From contig NZ_VCHX02000168.1 of the NCBI RefSeq assembly GCF_005768555.2, positions 1 to 64,000 on the forward strand: a stretch of 64,000 bases of DNA, written 5' to 3'. Source of the DNA: Streptomyces sporangiiformans (GTDB taxonomy: Bacteria > Actinomycetota > Actinomycetes > Streptomycetales > Streptomycetaceae). Positions 30,909-38,807 of the stretch are shown here, one piece after another. Made by a program: the position numbers and the translations under genes. Below the pieces are notes generated by a model, which saw only the letters and a program-made list of their open reading frames with translations, was not told where the DNA came from and made no database searches. Every line of letters starts with the position of its first letter. The first letter of the stretch is position 1.

Positions 30909-32117
30909 TCACCAGTCGTGCACCGAGCCGTCGAGCCGCCTCGCCACGGGCAGATAGCGGGGCTCGTAGGGGAAGCGCTCGGCCGCCTTCTCGTCGTACT
31001 CGACCCCGAGGCCCGGCTCCTCGCAGGGGTGCAGCATGCCGTCGGCGAAGGTCACCCCGCTGCGGAAGACCTCCGCCGTCTCGTCGACGTGCCCCATGTA
31101 CTCCTGGATGCCGAAGTTGGGGACCGCGATGTCGATGTGCACGGCGGCGGCGAGGCTGACCGGCGAGAGGTCCGTCGCGCCGTGCGAGCCGGTGCGGACC
31201 TGGTAGAGGGCGGCCAGGTCGAAGATCCGGCGCAGATGCGTGATCCCTCCGGCGTGCACGACGGTGGTGCGTACGTAGTCGATGAGCTGCTCGGTGATCA
31301 GGTGCTGCACGTCCCAGATCGAGGTCAGCACCTCTCCGACGGCGAGAGGTGTCGTCGTGTGCTGCCGGATCAGCCGGAACGCCTCCTGGTTCTCGGCGGG
31401 CGTCGGGTCCTCCATCCAGAACAGCTGGGCGTCCTCGACCCGCTTGCCGAAGCGGGCGGCCTCGATCGGGGTGAGCCGGTGGTGCACGTCGTGCAGGAGG
31501 TGGAAGCCGAAGCCGAAGCGCTCGCGGACCGCGTCGAGATAGGTCGGCGCGAACCTGAGGTACGCCTCGGTGTCCCAGGGCTGCTCGTCGGGCAGCGTGC
31601 TCGCGGCCGGCTCGTAGACCGTGCCCTTGCGCACGCCGTAGGTACCGCCCACGTCCGGGACGGCGGCCTGGGCGCGCACGGCCTTGTAGCCCAGGTCGAG
31701 GTAGCGCTGGACGTCGTCGAGCAGGGAGGGGACGTCGGTGCCGCTGGCGTGCGAGTAGACCATCACGCCGTCGCGCGAGCGGCCGCCGAGCAGCTGGTAG
31801 ACGGGCAGGCCCGCGACCTTGCCCTTGATGTCCCACAGGGCCGTGTCGACGGCGGAGATCGCGGTCATGGTGACCGGACCGCGCCGCCAGTACGCGCCCT
31901 TGTAGAGGTACTGCCACATGTCCTCGATACGCGCCGGGTCCTTGCCGATCAGCAGGGGCACGAGGTGGTCTTGGAGGTAGGAGGCGACGGCGAGCTCACG
32001 GCCGTTGAGTGTGGCGTCGCCGAGTCCGGTCACCCCGTCCGAGGTCGTGATGCGCAGGGTGACGAAGGTGCGCCCCGGGGAGGCGACGAACACCTCGGCT
32101 CGCTCGATCGTGCTCAC
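30909..32117 (-). CDS. manD: D-mannonate dehydratase (enolase superfamily, RspA/ManD)
   Basis: A 402-residue enolase-superfamily enzyme that dehydrates D-mannonate to 2-keto-3-deoxygluconate. Near-diagnostic stretches of the ManD/RspA family are all present: GLGDATLNGRELAVASYLQDHL, YKGAYWRRGPVTMTAISAVDTALWDI, HHRLTPIEAARFGK, WMEDPTPAENQEAFRLIRQHT, RTTVVHAGGITHLRRI, TGSHGATDLSPVSLAAA and YEPRYLPVARRLDGSV. The glutamate/aspartate metal ligands lie in the LLHDVHHRL, WMEDPTP and AVGEVL strands. The GTG at 32117 is favoured because GAGGAG lies eight bases upstream; a GTG three codons earlier overlaps that site. First gene of the operon and divergent from the GntR gene. Confidence 0.88.
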   Translation of the reverse strand: MSTIERAEVFVASPGRTFVTLRITTSDGVTGLGDATLNGRELAVASYLQDHLVPLLIGKDPARIEDMWQYLYKGAYWRRGPVTMTAISAVDTALWDIKGKVAGLPVYQLLGGRSRDGVMVYSHASGTDVPSLLDDVQRYLDLGYKAVRAQAAVPDVGGTYGVRKGTVYEPAASTLPDEQPWDTEAYLRFAPTYLDAVRERFGFGFHLLHDVHHRLTPIEAARFGKRVEDAQLFWMEDPTPAENQEAFRLIRQHTTTPLAVGEVLTSIWDVQHLITEQLIDYVRTTVVHAGGITHLRRIFDLAALYQVRTGSHGATDLSPVSLAAAVHIDIAVPNFGIQEYMGHVDETAEVFRSGVTFADGMLHPCEEPGLGVEYDEKAAERFPYEPRYLPVARRLDGSVHDW

Positions 32118-32164
32118 AGATCCCACTCCTCGGCGGCCACCCGCTCGCCGCGATTGGTCCGGCT

Positions 32165-32190
32165 ACTGGTCTATCAGTACTGGTATACAA
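32165..32190. promoter_or_regulatory. Candidate GntR operator between manD and its regulator
   Basis: ACTGGTCTA (32165) and ACTGGTATA (32179) are direct near-copies 14 bases apart, with the dyad CAGTACTG in the middle. TGGTnTA half sites are typical of FadR-subfamily GntR proteins. The position, 48 bases before manD and ~80 before the regulator ATG, would control both. Confidence 0.5.
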
Positions 32191-32267
32191 GCAGCGGTCG
32201 GGCAGAGTTGCAATACCTGCGTCAGCAGTGGGCAACGGTCTGTACGGGCCCCCGATACGATGAGTCC

Positions 32268-32993
32268 ATGGCTCGATCGAACCGGCAGCCGAGCCGGGAG
32301 CGGACCAGTCGCACCACCGTCTACGAGACGCTGCGGCAGAAGGTCCTCACGCTGGAACTGCCCCCGGGCGCAGCCCTGTCCGAGAACGAGCTCGCGGCAT
32401 CTCTCGGTGTGAGCCGCACACCGGTCAGGGAGAGCCTGATCCTGCTGTCCCAGGAGGGCCTGGTCCAGGTCTTTCCACAGGTCGGCTCCTTCGTCTCACG
32501 CGTCGACCCGGCCAAGGTCGCCGACGCGCAGTTCATCCGCGAGGCCGTGGAGCTGGCCTCCCTGGAGGACCTTCCCGCCGACCTCGCCCCCGACCTGGTC
32601 CAGGATCTGCGGGCCAATCTGGAGGAGCAGCGCCGTCCCGACCTGGGCCTGGAGGAGTTCTTCGCGCTCGACGAGGCCTTCCACCAGGGGCTTCTGCGCC
32701 TGAGCGGACACGGGAACGCGTGGGCGACCGTGGTCGCGGCGAAGGGCCACCTCGACCGGGCCCGTCGCCTCGGCCTCTACGAGAACGCCTCGCCGGCCCG
32801 CTTCGCCGCCCAGCACGCGGAGATCTTCGACGCGGTGCTCGGCGGGAACGCCGCATCGGCCCGCACGGCCATGCGCACCCATCTGCGCGCGGTGTTCGAC
32901 GACGTCGAGCGCATCCGGGCGCGCTCACCGGAACTCTTCGCCACGAACTCCCAGACGGTGCCGGTGCGGCGGAACGTCGTGGTCTGGGAGTAG
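32268..32993 (+). CDS. GntR/FadR-family transcriptional regulator of the sugar-acid operon
   Basis: A 241-residue repressor. The winged helix occupies residues 18-85: TTVYETLRQKVLTLELPPGAALSENELAASLGVSRTPVRESLILLSQEGLV, the classic GntR pattern with the recognition helix VSRTPVRES. The C-terminal ~150 residues are an FCD (FadR C-terminal) all-helical domain with DEAFHQGLLRLSGHG and HAEIFDAVLGGNAASARTAMRTHL, whose Asp/His residues bind metal and the effector carboxylate. Such regulators of uxu/man operons sense a hexuronate or KDG-type acid. It is divergent from manD and probably represses it and itself. A 14-bp duplication at the 3' end repeats the stop codon. Confidence 0.88.
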   Translation: MARSNRQPSRERTSRTTVYETLRQKVLTLELPPGAALSENELAASLGVSRTPVRESLILLSQEGLVQVFPQVGSFVSRVDPAKVADAQFIREAVELASLEDLPADLAPDLVQDLRANLEEQRRPDLGLEEFFALDEAFHQGLLRLSGHGNAWATVVAAKGHLDRARRLGLYENASPARFAAQHAEIFDAVLGGNAASARTAMRTHLRAVFDDVERIRARSPELFATNSQTVPVRRNVVVWE

Positions 32994-33008
32994 TGGTCTG
33001 GGAGTAGT
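32981..33008 (+). repeat. 14-bp tandem duplication at the GntR gene stop
   Basis: GGTCTGGGAGTAGT is present twice in tandem (32981-32994, 32995-33008) followed by a degraded third start. The first copy contains the stop codon, so the protein is unaffected. Confidence 0.8.
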
Positions 33009-33086
33009 GGTCGGGGAAACAGTGGCCGGGGAGCAGGCGCGGAGCCATCGCCGAGAGTCAGACGCCGCAATCGAAGAGGACACCGC

Positions 33087-33833
33087 ATGACACCCGACAA
33101 GCAGGCCTTCCCCTCCGTCTGGACCCGGCCCCGCAAAGAGCGGCGGGAGCAGCCCGTGCTGAGTCGGGGTCAGATCGTGAAGGCCGCCTTGGAGTTGCTG
33201 GACGCGGAGGGGCTCGAGGCCCTGAGTATGCGGAAGTTGGGGGCTCGGCTGAACGCGGGAGCCACCTCCATGTACTCGCACGTGGCCAACAAGGACGAAC
33301 TGATCGAGCTCGTCGTGGACGAGGTCTTCGGGGAGATCGAGATTCCGGGCGAGGGCGAGTCCGTGGAGTGGCGGGCGGCCGTCCGGCGGTGTGCCCGGAG
33401 TCTGCGGGCCGCTTTCCTGCGGCATCCATGGGTGGCCTCCGTGCTCGGCGAGGCCGGACTGGCCTATCTGGGACCGAACATGATGCGGTTCTCCGACGCC
33501 ATGCTCGGTGTGTTCGAGGACGCGGGCTTCAGCCTGGAACAGGCCGATCAGGCGGTGACCACCGTCGGCGCGTACACGATGGGCGTCGCCATCACCGAGG
33601 CCGCCTGGCTCACCACGGTCAACCGCAGCGGACAGAGCGAACAGGAGTGGATGGAGCGGCTGCTGCCGGCGGCCGAGGAGGCCGCACGCGACGCGTATCC
33701 GCGACTCCAGAGGCTGTACGCCGCCCAGCGTGAACGCGCGGCGAAGGGCGGCGCCCTGGACGACAGCTTCGACGACGGGCTGGCGTCCGTTCTCGACGGG
33801 CTGGAAGCCCGGCTGAAGGCCGGGGGCGCCTGA
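33087..33833 (+). CDS. TetR/AcrR-family regulator
   Basis: A 248-residue repressor. The helix-turn-helix is at residues ~27-72: LSRGQIVKAALELLDAEGLEALSMRKLGARLNAGATSMYSHVANKDELIELVVDEV, with the TetR-class C-terminal domain (PWVASVLGEAGLAYLGPNMMRF... and a long ligand-binding helical bundle) after it. This subgroup (TetR_C_11-like) usually controls drug-efflux or oxygenase genes. Ligand unknown. GAGGACACC precedes the ATG. It runs in the same direction as the GntR gene but 93 bases away. It converges with the copper gene across a short-repeat region, so its target is not evident from context. Confidence 0.85.
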   Translation: MTPDKQAFPSVWTRPRKERREQPVLSRGQIVKAALELLDAEGLEALSMRKLGARLNAGATSMYSHVANKDELIELVVDEVFGEIEIPGEGESVEWRAAVRRCARSLRAAFLRHPWVASVLGEAGLAYLGPNMMRFSDAMLGVFEDAGFSLEQADQAVTTVGAYTMGVAITEAAWLTTVNRSGQSEQEWMERLLPAAEEAARDAYPRLQRLYAAQRERAAKGGALDDSFDDGLASVLDGLEARLKAGGA

Positions 33834-33847
33834 GCCCAGCAGCCCCC

Positions 33848-33908
33848 GCTCGGGTGCCCGCCCAACTGCCCCGCCCAACTGCCCCGCTCGGGTGCCTGCT
33901 CGGGTGCC
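33848..33908. repeat. Short-repeat cluster between convergent genes
   Basis: CGCCCAACTGCCC is exactly tandem (33859-33871, 33872-33884), flanked by three copies of GCTCGGGTGCC at 33848, 33886 and 33898. Replication slippage is the simplest origin. Confidence 0.8.
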
Positions 33909-33911
33909 CGC

Positions 33912-35774
33912 TCAGGGGGCGATCTTCACCGTTTTCGACTCGGTCACCTGGTCGATGTCCGTCGTGCGGACGGTGACCTTCATCGTCCAGGTGCCGGGGA
34001 GCGGGAGATTGAGGGAGTCCGTGCCCCAATAGCCGCCCTGGTCGGTGAGTTCGGCGTCGATCGGGCCGATCTTCTGGGAGGGCAAGGTGAAGGTGAGGCG
34101 GATTTCGGGGACCGTGGAGACACCTCCGTCGGCCGCCATGACCAGCGCCTCGATCCTGTTCTCGCCCACACGGCCCGGCTCCAGCACGATCTGGACCTTT
34201 CCGCGGCCGCCCGGGGTACCGACGTCGAAGGGAACCACGGTCGTTGACGTCACGGGCGGGTCGGCGGCCGCCGTGGCGTCCGTCCGCGTCTCGGTGGCCG
34301 CCCGGCCCGGCTCGGTGCCGGTCAGGACCGTCGTGATCACCAACACCAGGACGCCCACGACGACTTCGGTCAGCACCGAGCGGCGCAGCTCCTGACGGCG
34401 GGCCGGCGTCTCAGGGCCGCCGCTGGACTCATGGGACTCGTCGGGCTCATGGGAATCGTCCGGCTCCTCGGCATCGCCCGTACCCCCCGGACCGGCCCCG
34501 GCCGAGGCCGCTGCCCCGACCGTCTCCAACTCACGTACCCGCGGCTGCGTTTCCGCACCCAGCCCCAGTCGTCCGGTCGTCCATTGCCGCGAGTACGCCG
34601 CCGCCCCCAGCAACAGCACCACCACAACCACCTTGGCGACCAGGAGCCGGCCGTACTGCGTACCGGCCAGCGCGCCCCAGGAGCCGAGGCCACGCCAGGA
34701 CTGGTAGACACCCGTGGCCACCAGCACCGCCACCGAGGTGAACGCCAGTCGGGAGAAGCGGGCCACCGGGGCTGCCAGGAGCGGGATCTCGGGGCGGTGA
34801 AGGGTGATGAGCAGTGCGGCGAGGCCCCCCAGCCAGACCGCCATCGCCAGCAGGTGCAGTACGGAGGAGGTCATCGCCACGGGGACCTGGATCCCCGCGG
34901 ACGCGTGCTCGGCGGCGGCCCAGGTACCCGCCAGGGCCACGGCGAGGAGAGCGCCCGACACGAGGACGGCGGGCTTCGGACGCTCCTGCGGCCGATGCTC
35001 GCTCCTGCCCAGTCGTACGAGGAAGACCGTCACCGCGCCGAGCAGGATCAGCCTCGCCAGCAGCGCCCAACCGGGCCTGCTGTCCATCGTGTTCTGCAGG
35101 AGGGAGGGGTCGAAGGCGGATGTGGGGCCGGTTCCGCGGGCGTACGGGCCGCGCAGGAACAGCAGGGCCACGGTGGACGCGAGCAGCGTCCAGCAGCCGA
35201 TGCGGAAGGGTTTCCGCAGCGGTTCGGCGGAGGGCGGCCGACAGGCGAGCAGGAAGGTGGCCGCGCCGATGAGCAGGGCCGCGGCGGCGTACGCGGCGTA
35301 CCGGGCGATGCCGTAGAGCACGCCCGTGGCGGGGTTCACCGCGGGCCCGACCGGCACCGCGGCGGTCGCGGAGGGCTTGCCGACGGAGAAGGTGAAGGCG
35401 CCCGCGATGGGGTGGCTGTCCGCCGAGACCACGCGCCAGGCCACGGTGAACGTGCCGTCGGGCAGGTCGTCGCGGAGCCGTACGCGCGCGGTGTCGGAGC
35501 GGCCGGCCGCGTGGGCCGCTTCGCCCACGCTCACGTCGCGGTTCTCGGGGTCCAGGACCCGGATCGAGTCGTCGGAGAGGCCGACCGACTCGGTGAAGGT
35601 CAAAGTGACCTGCTTCGGGGCGGTCTTGACGACCGAATCCTCACGGGGGTCGGTGTCGCGCAGGGCGGAGTGCGCGGACGCGGTTCCGGCGCCGCCGAGC
35701 AGGAACAGGGTGCCCAGCAGCACGACGAGGGCCACTGCCCGGCGCGGCGCCGACATCCGCGGTATTCGGCCCAC
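33912..35774 (-). CDS. CopC-CopD fusion, copper resistance/uptake membrane protein
   Basis: A 620-residue protein with a signal peptide (VALVVLLGTLFLLGGAGTASA) whose mature N-terminus is AHSALRDTDPREDS, the CopC copper-binding start with His 1. Residues ~30-125 are the CopC beta-barrel (AWRVVSADSHPIAGAFTFSVG includes the second copper histidine). Eight or nine TM segments of the CopD/YcnJ domain follow, including EHASAGIQVPVAMTSSVLHLLAMAVWLGGLAAL. A cytoplasmic His/Glu/Asp/Ser-rich loop (DDSHEPDESHESS) comes next, then a C-terminal ~120-residue YtkA-like extracellular domain. It moves or stores copper across the membrane. The GTG at 35774 has GGAG seven bases upstream; an ATG at 35756 gives an equally good signal. 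Confidence 0.88.
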   Translation of the reverse strand: MGRIPRMSAPRRAVALVVLLGTLFLLGGAGTASAHSALRDTDPREDSVVKTAPKQVTLTFTESVGLSDDSIRVLDPENRDVSVGEAAHAAGRSDTARVRLRDDLPDGTFTVAWRVVSADSHPIAGAFTFSVGKPSATAAVPVGPAVNPATGVLYGIARYAAYAAAALLIGAATFLLACRPPSAEPLRKPFRIGCWTLLASTVALLFLRGPYARGTGPTSAFDPSLLQNTMDSRPGWALLARLILLGAVTVFLVRLGRSEHRPQERPKPAVLVSGALLAVALAGTWAAAEHASAGIQVPVAMTSSVLHLLAMAVWLGGLAALLITLHRPEIPLLAAPVARFSRLAFTSVAVLVATGVYQSWRGLGSWGALAGTQYGRLLVAKVVVVVLLLGAAAYSRQWTTGRLGLGAETQPRVRELETVGAAASAGAGPGGTGDAEEPDDSHEPDESHESSGGPETPARRQELRRSVLTEVVVGVLVLVITTVLTGTEPGRAATETRTDATAAADPPVTSTTVVPFDVGTPGGRGKVQIVLEPGRVGENRIEALVMAADGGVSTVPEIRLTFTLPSQKIGPIDAELTDQGGYWGTDSLNLPLPGTWTMKVTVRTTDIDQVTESKTVKIAP

Positions 35775-35870
35775 GTCGCGTCTCCGTTCTCCGTCGTCGT
35801 GCTCTGTCCTCTTGATACGGATGTACACGGCACCTTGCTCAGCACCACGCACGTGAGGGCGAGTTCCCTC

Positions 35871-36734
35871 TCACCAGGTCGGTCGCGCCGACACCCCGCC
35901 GTCCACGACCAGGTCGTGTCCCGTGATCCACGAGGCCATGGGTGAGGCGAGGAACACACAGGCGTCACCGACGTCCTCCGGGCGCCCCAGGCGGCCGGTG
36001 GGTACGGCCCGTTGCCAGCGCCGTACGCCGTCCGGCCACGCCTCAGCCAGGCCGGCGCGGTCGATCAAACCCGGCGAGACGGTGTTGACGCGGATCCCGT
36101 ACGGACCGTACTCCAGGGCCGCCGACCGTGCGTGCATGACGACGGCCGCCTTGGACGCGCAGTAGTGGGCGTGCAGCGGCGCGGGGTGCGTGGCCTCGAT
36201 GGAGGCGATGTGGGTGATGCTCCCACCGTTGCCGCCCCCGCTGCCGCCGCCATCGCCACCGTCGCTCCGCCGCATCACCTCCGCGGCCGCCTGCGTACAC
36301 GCGAAGACGCTCGACAGGTTCGCGTCGACCACGGCCCGCCAGTCGGACACGGTCATCCCGGGCAGCTCCTGGGTCGGTTGTACGCCCGCGTTGTCCACCA
36401 GCGCCGTCAGAGTGCCGCCGCCCCAGTCGGCCGCTTCGCGCACCAGGCGGTGGCACTCGGCCTCGACGGTCAGGTCGGCGTACAGGGCGACCGCGCTGCC
36501 GCCCAGGTCCTCGACGAGACCGACCACTTCGTGCGCCCCGTCCGCGTCCGTGCGGTAGTGAACGGCCACCGCCGCCCCCGCCTGTGCGAACCGCAGTGCG
36601 ATCCCCCGCCCGAGGCCGCCCGAGGCCCCGGTCACCAGCGCCACCTGCCCCGCGAGCAACCCGCTCACGCTCACGACCGGCCGCGTCTCGACCGGCCCGG
36701 CCTCGTCCCGCCCGGCCTCGTCCCGCCCGGTCAC
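35871..36734 (-). CDS. SDR-family NAD(P)-dependent oxidoreductase
   Basis: A 287-residue classical short-chain dehydrogenase/reductase. The cofactor loop is VALVTGASGGLGRGIALRF near residue 35. DNAG is in LTALVDNAGVQP. The catalytic Ser-Tyr-Lys triad is SITHIASIEA...HAHYCASKAAVV, and PGLI is present in VNTVSPGLIDRAG. A Gly/Ser/Asp-rich insert (DGGDGGGSGGGNGG) sits before the catalytic Ser. The GTG at 36734 overlaps the cupin gene's stop (GTGA), so the pair is coupled. The first ~25 residues include a short repeat (GRDEAGRDEAG) and may be trimmed if a later GTG is used. Substrate unknown. Confidence 0.85.
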   Translation of the reverse strand: MTGRDEAGRDEAGPVETRPVVSVSGLLAGQVALVTGASGGLGRGIALRFAQAGAAVAVHYRTDADGAHEVVGLVEDLGGSAVALYADLTVEAECHRLVREAADWGGGTLTALVDNAGVQPTQELPGMTVSDWRAVVDANLSSVFACTQAAAEVMRRSDGGDGGGSGGGNGGSITHIASIEATHPAPLHAHYCASKAAVVMHARSAALEYGPYGIRVNTVSPGLIDRAGLAEAWPDGVRRWQRAVPTGRLGRPEDVGDACVFLASPMASWITGHDLVVDGGVSARPTW

Positions 36735-37261
36735 GGCCGGCTCAGCGCGGCGATCCGCGCGGCCTCCGCCGGGTAGCGGGCCGTCAACTCGGCGGCGTCC
36801 CCGTGCTCGTAACCGCCGTAGGTGAAGCCCGGCGCCATCGTGCAGCCGAAGAACGACCAGGCCCCGCCCGGGACGACATGCGCCCCCATCCAAGTGCCCG
36901 CGGGCACGGTGTACTGCACGTGCTGCCGCCCGTCGAGCACATCGGGGCCCAGCACGACCGTGCGGGACGTACCGTCCGGGGCCAGCAGCAGCATCTCCAG
37001 CGGATCACCCAGGTAGAAGTGCCACACCTCGTCGGCCGGGAGCCGGTGCAGCGCCGAGAAGTCGCCGGGCTCCGAGGTCAGGAGCGCGACGATCGCCGTT
37101 CCCTCGGGGCGGCCGTCGGGGCGTTCGGGGCCCTCCCAGGTCCGGCGGAAGCGCCCGCCCTCCCGGGGGATCGGCTCCAACTGATAGCGAGCGACCAGGG
37201 CTTCTGGAGTGATGTCTTGGACCACCCACCGACCATGCCCCACGAGGGCCCGCCGACGCAT
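36731..37261 (-). CDS. Cupin-domain protein (Cupin_5/DUF985 family)
   Basis: A 176-residue single-cupin protein. Family features: ALVARYQLEPIPREGGRFRRTWEG at the N-terminus, ALLTSEPGDFSALHRLPADEVWHFYLGDPLEMLLLAPDG with the metal-ligand-like histidines, and VPAGTWMGAHVVPGGAWSFFGCTMAPGFTYGGYEHGD, the second cupin motif. DUF985 members resemble sugar epimerases/isomerases, but no activity is established. It is coupled to the SDR gene by GTGA. The start is uncertain: the first ~12 residues are weak and GTG codons at residues 13-14 are alternatives. An open frame from the truncated acylase gene runs into it from upstream. Confidence 0.78.
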   Translation of the reverse strand: MRRRALVGHGRWVVQDITPEALVARYQLEPIPREGGRFRRTWEGPERPDGRPEGTAIVALLTSEPGDFSALHRLPADEVWHFYLGDPLEMLLLAPDGTSRTVVLGPDVLDGRQHVQYTVPAGTWMGAHVVPGGAWSFFGCTMAPGFTYGGYEHGDAAELTARYPAEAARIAALSRP

Positions 37262-37285
37262 CCCGAAGGAGCCCAGTGACCTGAG

Positions 37286-37313
37286 AGCGCCCCGTCAGGG
37301 GCACGAGGAACGG
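37286..37313 (+). repeat. Streptomyces intergenic GC-rich repeat, copy A (degenerate)
   Basis: AGCGCCCC-GT-CAGGGGCACG followed by AGGAACGG resembles the common streptomycete element in which a GCGCCCCT/AGGGGCGC hairpin is followed by GGGGAACTGCGCGACC. It lies between the cupin gene and the broken end of the acylase remnant. Confidence 0.5.
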
Positions 37314-37344
37314 AGAAAGGCAAGTCGCTGCCCTCCCGGCAGCC

Positions 37345-37979
37345 GGGATCGCCACGCGGTGGGGGTCGCCCGCGATGACCGGCTGTCCGGTGGCGGTGCG
37401 CTTGCCGGAGACGAGCCAGCCGTTGCTGCCGGAGGTGCCGGGCCCGTCGGCGGCGAACAGCCCGACCGCCTCCGCGCCCAGTCGCCGTGCGACCTCCTCG
37501 CGCCACAGCTTGGCGGGGAAGCCGGCGAACAGGATGTGCGTGGCGAGCCAGACCGCCAGGGGTGTCCACGGCTCCCAGCGGCCCGGCGCGAGACCGGTCG
37601 CCGCGAACTCGGGGGCGCGGCTGCGAGAACCGCGACCGGGAGAACGGCGGCCGGGGGAGCGGCGTGCCTCCTCGGCCAGGCCCTCGTTGACCCCGTCGAC
37701 ATACGCCCGGACCCAGGCGGCCGTCTCGGGGTCGCGTCCCTCCAGGGCCGCGGAACACCGTCGCGCGGTGTCGTCGAGCCGCGCCTGTCGCGCGAACCGG
37801 TCCCAGGCGAGGGCGTCGGCGCCGGGGAACGCGGCCGAGGTGCCCTGCGACCTGTGCCGCTCGATCTCGATCTGCCAGGCGCGGTCGACCGCGGCGTTGC
37901 GGCCCTGCGCGAAGGCGAGTTCGCGCGCGCTCCCCGCCCGCAGATGCGGAATCCCCCAGGCGTCGCGACGGGTTTCCAT
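37345..37979 (-). pseudogene. Truncated penicillin acylase (N-terminal nucleophile hydrolase)
   Basis: Only the first ~210 codons of a normally ~750-residue acylase remain. They cover the start METRRDAWGIPHLRAGSARELAFAQG, the alpha-chain helices (FPGADALAWDRFARQARLDDTARR), the Trp/Pro-rich segment LATHILFAGFPAKLWREEV, and the processing site with the catalytic serine in GTSGSNGWLVSGKRT, ending at VIAGDPHR. After that the frame becomes unrelated and runs into the cupin gene to 37005. The catalytic beta-chain is gone, so the gene is dead. The ATG at 37979 has GGAGG five bases upstream and an iron box 18 bases upstream, so it was iron regulated. In Pseudomonas a related acylase (PvdQ) matures a siderophore. 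Confidence 0.75.
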
Positions 37980-37996
37980 GACCCCTCCACTCATTG

Positions 37997-38014
37997 GGTT
38001 AGGCGAGCCTAACC
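37997..38014. promoter_or_regulatory. Iron box (DmdR/IdeR/DtxR-type operator)
   Basis: GGTTAGGC-GA-GCCTAACC is an exact 8+2+8 palindrome. On the minus strand it matches the TTAGGTTAGGCTAACCTAA consensus at most positions. It lies 18 bases before the acylase ATG and 77 before the divergent HhH-GPD gene. Confidence 0.85.
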
Positions 38015-38090
38015 TTCACGGGCGGTGGGCTGGGACGACGGACCGGGACCCGGGCGGGCGTGCGCGGGCGTCCGGGGCGATCATCGGTGT

Positions 38091-38711
38091 ATGGACGTGA
38101 CCCTTCACCTCGCTCAGCAGCCCGATGCCGATGAACTCCTCGGGCGCAGTCCGCTCGCCGCGCTGGTCGGAATGCTGCTGGACCAGCAGGTTCCGATGGA
38201 GTGGGCGTTCGCGGGCCCGTACACGATCGCCCAGCGGATGAGCGCGGACGATCTCGACGCGCACGAGATCGCGGCGTACGACCCCGAAGCCTTCACCGCG
38301 ATCCTCTCCACCAAGCCGGCTGTGCACCGCTACCCGGGCTCCATGGCCAACCGGATCCAGCAGCTGTGCCAGTACCTCGTCGAGCACTACGACGGAAACG
38401 CGGCCGCGCTCTGGGAGGACGCGGCGAACGGCGCGGAACTCCTCAAACGCCTCAATGCCCTCCCCGGCTTCGGCACCCAGAAGTCCCAGATCTTCCTCGC
38501 CCTCCTGGGAAAGCAACTCGGCGTGCGGCCGGAGGGCTGGCGCGAGGCGGCCGGCCCGTACGGCGATCCGCAGTCGTTCCGCTCGGTCGCGGACATCACC
38601 GGGCCCGAGTCCCTGGCGAAGGTCAGGGCGCACAAACAGGAGATGAAGGCGGCCGCGAAGGCGGCGAAGACCGCCAAGGCCACGAAGGCCACGAAGGCCT
38701 CCGGGACATAG
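38091..38711 (+). CDS. HhH-GPD-type base-excision DNA repair protein
   Basis: A 206-residue protein of the actinobacterial HhH-GPD glycosylase-like family. The N-terminus is MDVTLHLAQQPDADELLGRS, followed by LLDQQVPMEWAFAGPYTIAQRM, a helix with PGSMANRIQQLCQYLVEHYDG, and the helix-hairpin-helix LLKRLNALPGFGTQKSQIFLALLGKQLGV. The usual catalytic Asp of the GPD motif is not clearly placed, so enzymatic activity is uncertain. The C-terminal tail is Lys/Ala/Thr repeat-like (AAAKAAKTAKATKATKA) and should bind DNA. No Shine-Dalgarno; GATCAT lies 6 bases before the ATG, suggesting a leaderless message. It shares its promoter region with the iron box, but that site is nearer the acylase. Confidence 0.78.
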   Translation: MDVTLHLAQQPDADELLGRSPLAALVGMLLDQQVPMEWAFAGPYTIAQRMSADDLDAHEIAAYDPEAFTAILSTKPAVHRYPGSMANRIQQLCQYLVEHYDGNAAALWEDAANGAELLKRLNALPGFGTQKSQIFLALLGKQLGVRPEGWREAAGPYGDPQSFRSVADITGPESLAKVRAHKQEMKAAAKAAKTAKATKATKASGT

Positions 38712-38807
38712 CGGGAGCCAGAGGGCGCGCGACGCTCCGTCACGCCGCTTTCAGTCGCGTGGCCCACCCCAGTGGCAGGGCCGCCGCGCCCGGTCGGAGC
38801 ATGGGGC

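Noticed and set aside
33848..33908. CRISPR-like array
   Set aside because: Repeats are only 11-13 bases, with no spacers of regular length and no cas genes; slippage repeats explain it.
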